DNA from: DATBRG01 sp036560445
GTDB lineage: Bacteria; Pseudomonadota; Gammaproteobacteria; Burkholderiales; Methylophilaceae
Reading direction: 5' to 3'
DNA: 64,000 nt
Assembly (NCBI GenBank): GCA_036560445.1
Contig: DATBRG010000001.1
Location: 30,631-94,630 of the forward strand
Shown here: positions 15,763 to 23,198 of the stretch, in pieces
How the letters are laid out: each line of letters begins with the position of its first letter
Position numbering within the stretch: position 1 is the stretch's first letter
Position numbers and translations under genes: made by a program
The notes under the pieces: model-generated
The model's database searches: none
Told to the model about the DNA's origin: nothing
The model's input: the letters and a program-made list of their open reading frames with translations, nothing else

Positions 15763-17787
15763 CTATTTTACGCGCATACCAGGCTGAGCGCCGTTATCCG
15801 GCGAAAGGATAAATGGCCCACCACTTTCATCGCTGGCTGCCAGCACCATGCCTTCTGACAAGCCAAACTTCATCTTGCGTGGTGCAAGGTTTGCCACCAT
15901 CACAGTCAAGCGACCAACCAGCGTGGCCGGGTCATAGGCCGATTTGATACCGGCAAACACCTGGCGTGGTTTTTCTTCGCCAATATCAAGCGTGAGTTTG
16001 AGCAGTTTTTCTGCACCCTCTACATGCTCGGCATTGACGATCTTGGCGATTCGCAGATCGACCTTAGTAAAATCATCGATGGAGATATAGCTCGGCTCTT
16101 CGACTACGGGGGCGGTAACGGCTGGAGTTGTGGCTTGCATATTTTCCTTGTTGGCTTCGGTCATGGCTTCAATCTGTTTGGGATCGATACGGGTCATTAA
16201 GTGAGCATAGGGATTGATGGTGTGCCCTTTCGGCAGTAACTTGCTTGCGTCGGACCAGGTTAAAGGTGGAACATTCAGAAACACCTCGATTTCGAGGGCC
16301 AATCTTGGCAGAACAGGTTTTAGGTAAATTGTGATTAACCTGAATGCCTCAATTAGTATGCTACATATGACTTGAAGTTGTTGATTCTGACTAGGATCTT
16401 TTGCGACAAGCCATGGTTTCTCACGGTCAGTGAATTCGTTAACTAAGTCAGCCAATGCCATAATCTGACGAAGAGCAGAGCCATAATTCCTTGTTTCGTA
16501 GTCATTTCGAATGCCATCGCCTTTTGTGACTATGAGCCCAAGTAAACCGCCATATCCATCGACTCCGCGCATGATGGTTCCATCAAATCGGTTAACGAGG
16601 AACCCCGCTGCTCGGCTAGCAATATTGATGTACTTGCCGACCAAGTCAGAGTTTACGCGAGCGGTAAAATCTTCCAGATTCAGGTCGATGTCTTCCATAC
16701 TGCCATTAAGCTTTGCAGCGTAGTAGTAGCGCAAATACTCAGGGTTCTTGATGTGTTCGAGATAGCTACGCGCGGTGATGAAAGTGCCGCGCGACTTGGA
16801 CATCTTCTCGCCATTCACGGTCAGGAAGCCGTGAGCAAATATGCTGGTCGGTTTACGGTAGCCTGAGTATTCCAAGGTTGCTGGCCAGAATAACGCATGG
16901 AAATAGAGGATGTCCTTGCCGATAAAGTGGTAGAGCTCGGTCGTTGAATCCTGTTTCCAGTATTCGTCGAAATCCAGCCCCTGCTTCTCGCACAGGTTCT
17001 TGAAGCTGGCCATGTAGCCGATGGGTGCATCAAGCCACACATAGAAGTATTTTCCCGGCGCATCAGGAATCTCGAAGCCAAAATACGGCGCATCGCGTGA
17101 AATATCCCAATCCGACAGGCCTGCCCCGAACCATTCGCCCATCTTGTTGGCGGCTTCTGGCTGCAAGGTGCCGGAACGCGTCCAGGCCTTAAGGAAATCG
17201 CCGCATTCGGAGAGCTTGAAGAAGTAATGCTCGGTTTCCTTGCGCACAGGCGCTGCGCCGGAGACTGCGGAATACGGGTTGATCAGCTCAATCGGGCTGT
17301 AAGTCGTGCCACACACTTCACACGAATCACCATATTGATCTTTGGCATGGCACTTGGGGCATTCACCTTTGATAAAGCGATCTGGCAGGAACATACTTTT
17401 GACTGGGTCAAAAAACTGTTCGATGGTCTTGGTGGCAATCTTGTTATTGGCCTTGAGTGCCTTGTAAATGGTGCTTGCCAACTCTTTATTCTCAGGCGAA
17501 TTAGTGGAGTGATAGTTATCGAACTCCACCAGGAAATCAGCAAAATCTGCGCTGTGCTCAGCGTGTACCTTCTCGATCAACGCCTCTGGCGTAATACCCT
17601 CTTTCTCAGCACGCAACATGATAGGCGTACCATGCGTATCATCGGCACAGACGTAATGCACGGTATGGCCCTGCATCTTCTGGAAGCGCACCCAGATATC
17701 AGTCTGGATATACTCAACCAGATGGCCCAGATGAATGCTGCCGTTGGCATAAGGTAGCGCAGAGGTGACAAGGATTTTACGGCTCAT
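15763..17787 (-). CDS. metG: Methionyl-tRNA synthetase
   Basis: Charges tRNA-Met with methionine. The 674 residues have the HIGH-type motif HLGH at 19-22, a zinc site C143xxC146...C156xxC159, KMSKS at 328-332, an anticodon-binding helical domain and a C-terminal tRNA-binding (Trbp111-like) dimerisation domain from about 570. The stretch coding residues about 375-505 (16275-16665) uses A/T-ending and rare codons more than the rest of the gene. It also contains an unusual Gly-rich insert (MRGVDGYGGLLGLIVTKGDG), which may reflect a recombined segment. It is divergent from apbC. Confidence 0.97.
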   Translation of the reverse strand: MSRKILVTSALPYANGSIHLGHLVEYIQTDIWVRFQKMQGHTVHYVCADDTHGTPIMLRAEKEGITPEALIEKVHAEHSADFADFLVEFDNYHSTNSPENKELASTIYKALKANNKIATKTIEQFFDPVKSMFLPDRFIKGECPKCHAKDQYGDSCEVCGTTYSPIELINPYSAVSGAAPVRKETEHYFFKLSECGDFLKAWTRSGTLQPEAANKMGEWFGAGLSDWDISRDAPYFGFEIPDAPGKYFYVWLDAPIGYMASFKNLCEKQGLDFDEYWKQDSTTELYHFIGKDILYFHALFWPATLEYSGYRKPTSIFAHGFLTVNGEKMSKSRGTFITARSYLEHIKNPEYLRYYYAAKLNGSMEDIDLNLEDFTARVNSDLVGKYINIASRAAGFLVNRFDGTIMRGVDGYGGLLGLIVTKGDGIRNDYETRNYGSALRQIMALADLVNEFTDREKPWLVAKDPSQNQQLQVICSILIEAFRLITIYLKPVLPRLALEIEVFLNVPPLTWSDASKLLPKGHTINPYAHLMTRIDPKQIEAMTEANKENMQATTPAVTAPVVEEPSYISIDDFTKVDLRIAKIVNAEHVEGAEKLLKLTLDIGEEKPRQVFAGIKSAYDPATLVGRLTVMVANLAPRKMKFGLSEGMVLAASDESGGPFILSPDNGAQPGMRVK

Positions 17788-17906
17788 AAATTGCTCAAAG
17801 GCTTATTGTGCGTAGGAAAGCACGCATTTTAGCAAATGACGCGGGTGAACACATGCGCTAAAATCATGTTCTTATCAAAATCAATGCATTAATTCAGGAA
17901 AACAGC

Positions 17907-18995
17907 ATGTCCATCTCGGAATCACAGGTTCAATCCGCGCTTAAAGAAGTCTTAGACCCATACACTGGCAAAGACTTCATCACTAGCAAAGCCGCGAAGA
18001 ATATCCGCATTGATGGCAGCAATGTTGCGCTTGATATTGTGCTGGGATATCCGGCCAAGTCGGTCATGGCCGAGATTCAGGCTTTAGTTCAGGACAAACT
18101 GAAAACATTGCCGGACATTGGCAATGTTTCTATTAACATAGGCAGTAGAATCGTGCCGCACAGCGTGCAACGCGGCGTCGGGCTAATCCCCGGTGTAAAG
18201 AACATCATTGCTGTGGCTTCGGGCAAGGGCGGCGTGGGTAAATCCACCACTGCCGTCAACTTGGCTCTGGCATTGGCTGCTGAAGGTGCCTCAGTCGGCA
18301 TACTGGACGCCGACATCTATGGCCCCAGCCAACCACAGATGCTAGGCATCACAGGCCGCCCGGAAAGTACTGATGGCAAAAGCATGGAGCCAATGGAGCG
18401 GCATGGCATACAGGCCATGTCTATCGGCTTCCTGGTGGACATTGATACGCCGATGGCGTGGCGTGGCCCTATGGTCACTGGTGCACTGGAACAGTTGCTG
18501 AAAGAAACCCGCTGGCAGGATATTGATTATCTCGTGGTTGATCTGCCACCTGGTACTGGCGACATCCAACTTACGCTCTCGCAAAAAGTGCCTGTGACCG
18601 GCGCCGTGATTGTCACCACACCTCAAGACATTGCCCTGCTGGATGCTCGCAAAGGATTGAAGATGTTCGAAAAAGTCGGCATCCCGATTCTGGGTATCGT
18701 CGAGAACATGAGTACGCACATCTGCTCCCAATGTGGCCATGAGGAACATATTTTTGGTGCCGGTGGTGGCGCAACGATGTGCAAAGATTACAACGTAGAC
18801 CTGCTTGGCTCTTTGCCGCTGGATATCAAGATACGCGAACAAGCCGACGGTGGGACGCCGACCGTAGTTGCTGAGCCAGATGGCAAGATTGCAGCAATCT
18901 ATAAACAGATCGCCCGTACTACCGCCATCAAGATTGCTCAACTAAGTATGGATCACAGCAGCAAATTCCCGAATATCGTGATTCAAAACACCTAA
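17907..18995 (+). CDS. apbC: Iron-sulfur cluster carrier ATPase ApbC (Mrp/NBP35 family)
   Basis: Binds and transfers [4Fe-4S] clusters to target proteins. The 362 residues comprise an N-terminal MIP18/DUF59 domain (about 5-80) and a ParA-like P-loop NTPase with GKGGVGKST at 106-114. The cluster-binding CxxC is C273xxC276 in HICSQCGHEEHIFG. Its Shine-Dalgarno sequence is AGGAAAA, and a very strong terminator lies 15 bp downstream. In many proteobacteria it is encoded divergently from metG, as here. Another Fe-S accessory gene, iscX, lies at 58047. Confidence 0.95.
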   Translation: MSISESQVQSALKEVLDPYTGKDFITSKAAKNIRIDGSNVALDIVLGYPAKSVMAEIQALVQDKLKTLPDIGNVSINIGSRIVPHSVQRGVGLIPGVKNIIAVASGKGGVGKSTTAVNLALALAAEGASVGILDADIYGPSQPQMLGITGRPESTDGKSMEPMERHGIQAMSIGFLVDIDTPMAWRGPMVTGALEQLLKETRWQDIDYLVVDLPPGTGDIQLTLSQKVPVTGAVIVTTPQDIALLDARKGLKMFEKVGIPILGIVENMSTHICSQCGHEEHIFGAGGGATMCKDYNVDLLGSLPLDIKIREQADGGTPTVVAEPDGKIAAIYKQIARTTAIKIAQLSMDHSSKFPNIVIQNT

Positions 18996-19010
18996 TTCTG
19001 CTAGTTATAA

Positions 19011-19052
19011 ACAAAACGCCCCAAGTGAGATTACTTGGGGCGTTTTGTTTTT
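19011..19052 (+). terminator. Intrinsic terminator after apbC (possibly bidirectional)
   Basis: ACAAAACGCCCCAAGT (19011-19026) is repeated as its exact complement at 19033-19048, a 16-bp perfect stem with a 6-nt loop and flanking T/A runs. It lies between apbC and the convergent pgl. Confidence 0.93.
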
Positions 19053-19072
19053 GATGAGCTGAAACTAGCTTG

Positions 19073-19762
19073 TTACTTCAGGTTGACGCCAAAACAGTAA
19101 ACATCCACGCCACTTTTAGGGGTAATCACAGTCGCTGGGATGGCTACTCCGCTCCGCCAGTTATCCACCGCCTCTTGTTTGCCACTGCCGGTCACCAGAA
19201 ACATCACCTCACGGGTTTTGCTCAACCGTGCCGCGCTTATGGAAACGCGCTCCGGTGGGGGCTTGGGCGCATCAAATACGGGAAAAGCATCGACGCTATC
19301 ATCCCAGCTATGGCCGGGAAACAAGCTAGCAGTATGGCCATCTTCACCAAGACCTAGCAGCACAAGATCAAAATCATCCAGACCTGCCAGGGTTTTAGCG
19401 TAGGACTTTGCGCCCTCCACTGGACCCAATTCAGTTGGGATATCGTGGATATGACTGGCCGGGATGCTGACGTGGTCAAGCCACACCTGTGCGGCCATCA
19501 GGCTATTACGCTCAGGATGATCCACTGGCAGGCAACGGTCATCATTGTAGTAAATATGCCACTTGCTCCAATCCGTGTTAGCTTTGCTGAGTAGCGCGTA
19601 AACACTCTTGGGTGTGCCGCCACCAGCGAGTACTATGGTGAATTTTCCCCGCTTGCTTATTGCCTTTGCGGCCGATTCCAGGATTCTTGCCAGGGCCGCC
19701 TGATTGATTTCATCTTGATTACTGAACGAATACCAGCGGGTGATTTGCTTATTTGCTGCCAT
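19073..19762 (-). CDS. pgl: 6-phosphogluconolactonase
   Basis: Hydrolyses 6-phosphogluconolactone to 6-phosphogluconate, the step between Zwf and Gnd. The protein has the SugarP isomerase/NagB-like fold with VLAGGGTPKSVYALL, IYYNDDRCLPVDHPERNS and LLGLGEDGHTASLFPG signatures. I chose the ATG at 19762 (229 residues), which has an AGAG sequence at suitable distance. An ATG at 19801 would add 13 residues without a visible ribosome site. It is divergent from gnd, and both face zwf metabolically. In RuMP-cycle methylotrophs this trio carries the cyclic oxidation of formaldehyde to CO2. Confidence 0.95.
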   Translation of the reverse strand: MAANKQITRWYSFSNQDEINQAALARILESAAKAISKRGKFTIVLAGGGTPKSVYALLSKANTDWSKWHIYYNDDRCLPVDHPERNSLMAAQVWLDHVSIPASHIHDIPTELGPVEGAKSYAKTLAGLDDFDLVLLGLGEDGHTASLFPGHSWDDSVDAFPVFDAPKPPPERVSISAARLSKTREVMFLVTGSGKQEAVDNWRSGVAIPATVITPKSGVDVYCFGVNLK

Positions 19763-19921
19763 AAACTGCTCTTTATTTTGAATAGATGTTACGTTATGCA
19801 TGAATTTTAGTGCCTTTAACTGTATAATTTTGCCAGTTTAATTTTTGCTTAAAAAGCAATTAAACCCCTCTTATCTCAACAAGAGATGATGACACATCAT
19901 CCTCATCAAGGAAAACTCCAA

Positions 19922-20833
19922 ATGAAATTAGCAATGCTTGGTTTAGGCAAAATGGGCGGCAACATGACTCGCCGCTTACTCAAGAGTGGTATCGAAGTCG
20001 TCGGTTTTGACTTCAGCCAGGACACCGTCAACCTTATTGCCAAAGAAGCCGGCATGATCCCCGCTGCATCTGCATCCGAAGCCGTTTCCAAGCTTGGCGA
20101 TGGCCAGAAGATTGTCTGGCTCATGCTGCCGAGCGGCGACCCCACCGAGAACCAGATCAAAGATCTGATCCCCCAATTGAAGAAGGGCGACATCATCGTC
20201 GACGGCGGCAACTCGAACTACAAGGATAGTCAGCGTCGCGGCGCATGGCTAGCCGAACACGGCATCGGCTACATGGACTGTGGCACCTCCGGTGGTATCT
20301 GGGGTCTGCAAAACGGCTACTGCCTGATGGTAGGTGCCAATGACGATGTGGCCAAGACCATGGAGCCTATTCTAATCGCACTGGCGCCATCCAAGGATAA
20401 CGGTTGGGCACACGTAGGCCCTGTAGGCTCTGGCCACTTCACCAAGATGATCCATAACGGTATCGAATACGGCATGATGCAGGCGATGGCCGAAGGCCTG
20501 GATCTGCTCAAGGGCAAGGAAGAGTTCAACCTCGACCTGGCACAGATCACCGAGCTGTGGCGCCATGGCTCCGTCGTCCGCAGCTGGCTGCTGGACCTGA
20601 CTGCTGACGCACTGAAGGGTGATCAGGAACTGTCTGGCATCGCCCCATACGTCGCTGACTCTGGCGAAGGCCGCTGGACGGTCATGGAATCCGTAGAACA
20701 AGGCGTTGCTGCACCAGTGCTGACGCTGGCTCTGCAAGCACGTTTCAGAAGCCAGGACGCAACCGGCTTCAGCTACAAGCTGCTGTCCATGATGCGTAAT
20801 GGTTTTGGCGGCCACGCTGTCAAAACCAAGTAA
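19922..20833 (+). CDS. gnd: 6-phosphogluconate dehydrogenase (decarboxylating), short form
   Basis: Oxidatively decarboxylates 6-phosphogluconate to ribulose 5-phosphate. The 303-residue length marks the short class (about 300 residues, YqeC-like), which is often NAD-preferring, rather than the 470-residue NADP class. The Rossmann motif GLGKMGGN is at 7-14, with VDGGNSNYKDSQRR and GPVGSGHFTKMIHNGIEYGMMQA downstream. I chose the ATG at 19922, preceded by AAGGAAA. The cofactor preference is inferred from class. CO2 is released here in the dissimilatory RuMP cycle, and the product re-enters as formaldehyde acceptor. Confidence 0.96.
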   Translation: MKLAMLGLGKMGGNMTRRLLKSGIEVVGFDFSQDTVNLIAKEAGMIPAASASEAVSKLGDGQKIVWLMLPSGDPTENQIKDLIPQLKKGDIIVDGGNSNYKDSQRRGAWLAEHGIGYMDCGTSGGIWGLQNGYCLMVGANDDVAKTMEPILIALAPSKDNGWAHVGPVGSGHFTKMIHNGIEYGMMQAMAEGLDLLKGKEEFNLDLAQITELWRHGSVVRSWLLDLTADALKGDQELSGIAPYVADSGEGRWTVMESVEQGVAAPVLTLALQARFRSQDATGFSYKLLSMMRNGFGGHAVKTK

Positions 20834-20855
20834 TCTAGTTTTTCTTTAGCAATGG

Positions 20856-20893
20856 GATAAAGGTGCATTTGCCAAAAGCAATGCACCTTTATC
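20856..20893. repeat. 14-bp perfect inverted repeat between gnd and zwf
   Basis: GATAAAGGTGCATT (20856-20869) pairs with AATGCACCTTTATC (20880-20893), 10-nt loop. No T-run follows, so it is more likely an mRNA processing or stability hairpin, or a leaky terminator, than a full stop between the two genes. Confidence 0.7.
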
Positions 20894-20977
20894 GCTTGAT
20901 ACGATTATTAAAAAGCCTTGAAAAGCTGTAAAATCGCGTATTTATTTCACTAATAAATCAACGGAAATTCTGAACAC

Positions 20978-22456
20978 ATGAAACAAATCGACCCATGTAC
21001 CCTGGTTTTGTTTGGCGCCAGCGGTAATCTCTCCCGCGTCAAGCTTATGCCTGGCCTGTTCCGCCTGGATAGCCTCGGCCGCCTGCCAGAAGATCTGGCA
21101 ATCGTCTCAGTTGGCCGCGGCGAGGTTTCGCGCGAAGCCTGGCATGCAGATATCAAGGGCATGCTAGATGCCAAGTTCAAGAAGGGGTACGACCAGAAAG
21201 TATTTGAACGCTTTATCGCGCGCAACCACTACCATGCTAACCCACCGACGGACCCGAATGCATTTGAACGCCTGAAGAAGACGTTGTCGGATGAGAAAAC
21301 TTTCCCACAGAATTTTGCCTACTTCCTGTCTGTACGCCCTACCGATTTCGCACCAGTAGTTGACCAGTTGGCATCGGTAAACCTGCTGAACGAAGATAAA
21401 TATTGGCGGCGCGTGGTGATTGAGAAGCCTTTTGGCACCGACCTACCATCTGCGAAAGCATTGCAGGCATCGATCACCAAGTACCTCAAGGAAAGCCAGA
21501 TCTATCGTATCGACCATTACCTTGGTAAATCTGCATTGCAGAACATCATGCTGCAACGCTTCGCCAATACCATTCTTGAGCCAATCTGGAACAAGGATTA
21601 CATTGACCACGTACAGATCACCAATACCGAGTTTCTCGGCGTGGGTGACCGCACCCAGTTCTACGATGCGACTGGCGCCCTGCGTGACATGATCCAAAGC
21701 CATATTTTGCAAACCATGGCGCTTACCGCGATGGAGCTGCCCAAAGCATTGACCCCTGATGCTATCCGCGCCGAGAAGATCAAGGTACTGGAAGCTATCC
21801 GTCCGATTCCGGTCAATGAACTAAAGAAGCATGCTTTCCGTGCGCAATATTCCGCTGGCACAATCAACGGTGAAAAAGTGCCAGGCTATCTGGAAGAGCT
21901 GGGCGACAACACCAGCGTGGTTGAAACCTATGCCGCCCTGAAGTTGTTTATCGATAACCCACGCTGGCAAGGCGTACCATTCTATATCCGTACCGCCAAA
22001 CGCCTGCATGAAGCAGATACTCGCATCTGTATCCGCTTCAAGAAAGCACCATTGCAAATTGGCGCTGGGCAGCACCAGAATTGGCTTATCATTGGCATAC
22101 AGCCGCGTGAGTGCATCAAAATGGAAATTGAATCCAAGATTCCTGGCCTCGATATCAACACCCGTACCATACAGCTGGATGCTGCTAACCGCCTTGATGG
22201 CGATGAGAGCGTTGATGCCTATGAAGCACTGTTACTTAACCTGATGCAGGGTGACAATTCACAATACCTGCACATCAGCGAAGTTGAAGCGCAGTGGCGT
22301 CTGGTTGACCCGGTAATTGAAGCCTGGAACAAGGATAAAGCACCTGTTACTCAATATGTTGCTGGCAGCCGCGACCCAGAAGAATCGAAGGTCATTTTCG
22401 AATCTGAAGATCAGTTCTGGCGCTATTCCATTGAACTGGGTGGCGACGTCCAATAA
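20978..22456 (+). CDS. zwf: Glucose-6-phosphate 1-dehydrogenase
   Basis: Oxidises glucose 6-phosphate to 6-phosphogluconolactone. The 492 residues have the nucleotide-binding GASGNL at 13-18, EKPFG at 149-153 and the active-site RIDHYLGK at 177-184. It lies 144 bp downstream of gnd. The gap holds a 14-bp hairpin and, on weak evidence, a promoter (TTGAAA near 20918). With pgl and gnd it completes the oxidative pentose phosphate branch. It is expected to supply NAD(P)H and act as the formaldehyde-oxidising arm of the RuMP cycle. Confidence 0.98.
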   Translation: MKQIDPCTLVLFGASGNLSRVKLMPGLFRLDSLGRLPEDLAIVSVGRGEVSREAWHADIKGMLDAKFKKGYDQKVFERFIARNHYHANPPTDPNAFERLKKTLSDEKTFPQNFAYFLSVRPTDFAPVVDQLASVNLLNEDKYWRRVVIEKPFGTDLPSAKALQASITKYLKESQIYRIDHYLGKSALQNIMLQRFANTILEPIWNKDYIDHVQITNTEFLGVGDRTQFYDATGALRDMIQSHILQTMALTAMELPKALTPDAIRAEKIKVLEAIRPIPVNELKKHAFRAQYSAGTINGEKVPGYLEELGDNTSVVETYAALKLFIDNPRWQGVPFYIRTAKRLHEADTRICIRFKKAPLQIGAGQHQNWLIIGIQPRECIKMEIESKIPGLDINTRTIQLDAANRLDGDESVDAYEALLLNLMQGDNSQYLHISEVEAQWRLVDPVIEAWNKDKAPVTQYVAGSRDPEESKVIFESEDQFWRYSIELGGDVQ

Positions 22457-22514
22457 TCAAGCCATGAATATAGCCGCACTACCGCGCCTATATTCAATTC
22501 AATAAGGGAAAGTG

Positions 22515-23090
22515 ATGAGCATAAAGTCCGACAAGTGGATACGACGTATGGCAGAACAACATGGCATGATAGAGCCGTTCGAGCCAGGCCAGGTCAAACA
22601 GTCAGCTGATGGGCAACGCATGGTTTCCTACGGCACTTCCAGCTATGGCTACGATATCCGTTGTTCCAAGGAATTCAAGCTCTTCACCAACCTTAACAGT
22701 ACTATCGTAGACCCCAAAAACTTCGACCCTAACTCCTTTGTTGAAGTAAACGCCGACTACTGCATCATCCCACCAAACTCTTTCGCACTGGCACGCACGG
22801 TTGAATACTTCCGCATCCCACGCAACGTACTGACTATCTGCCTGGGTAAATCCACCTATGCACGCTGCGGCATTATTGTTAACGTGACCCCGTTTGAACC
22901 TGAGTGGGAAGGCTACGTCACCCTCGAGTTCAGCAACACCACACCACTACCAGCCAAAATATACGCCAATGAAGGCTGTGCGCAGGTATTGTTCTTTGAA
23001 GCAGATGACGACGATGTCTGCGAAACCTCCTATAAAGACCGTGGCGGTAAGTATCAGGGACAAGTTGGCGTCACGCTGCCAAAAATTTAG
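22515..23090 (+). CDS. dcd: dCTP deaminase
   Basis: Deaminates dCTP to dUTP, the main route to dTMP in most Gram-negative bacteria. The 191-residue protein shows the family core SSYGYDIR, the catalytic stretch GKSTYARCGIIVNVTPFEPEWEG (in part) with the Glu needed for deamination, and a C-terminal GKYQGQVGVTLP segment that closes over the nucleotide. The ATG at 22515 follows AAGGGAA; a GTG directly before it (22512) is also possible. The downstream products feed thyA, which is at 33324. Confidence 0.97.
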   Translation: MSIKSDKWIRRMAEQHGMIEPFEPGQVKQSADGQRMVSYGTSSYGYDIRCSKEFKLFTNLNSTIVDPKNFDPNSFVEVNADYCIIPPNSFALARTVEYFRIPRNVLTICLGKSTYARCGIIVNVTPFEPEWEGYVTLEFSNTTPLPAKIYANEGCAQVLFFEADDDDVCETSYKDRGGKYQGQVGVTLPKI

Positions 23091-23112
23091 TCCGAAATTA
23101 GTGCCTAAACCC

Positions 23113-23140
23113 TTGTCGCGGCACAATATTGTGCTATATT
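23113..23140 (+). promoter_or_regulatory. Promoter with 14-bp palindrome in the spacer
   Basis: TTGTCG (23113-23118) and TATATT (23135-23140) are 16 nt apart. The bases just before the -10 are TGC, giving an extended -10. The palindrome GCACAATATTGTGC (23121-23134) fills most of the spacer and would be an ideal repressor site. The decarboxylase starts at 23199. An alternative reading is a dcd-end hairpin, but the tail is poor in T. Confidence 0.55.
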
Positions 23141-23198
23141 TCGCCCCTTTCCATTTTGCATAGCAGCCGCTCACATTGAGTAGCGCTGGGAGACCACT

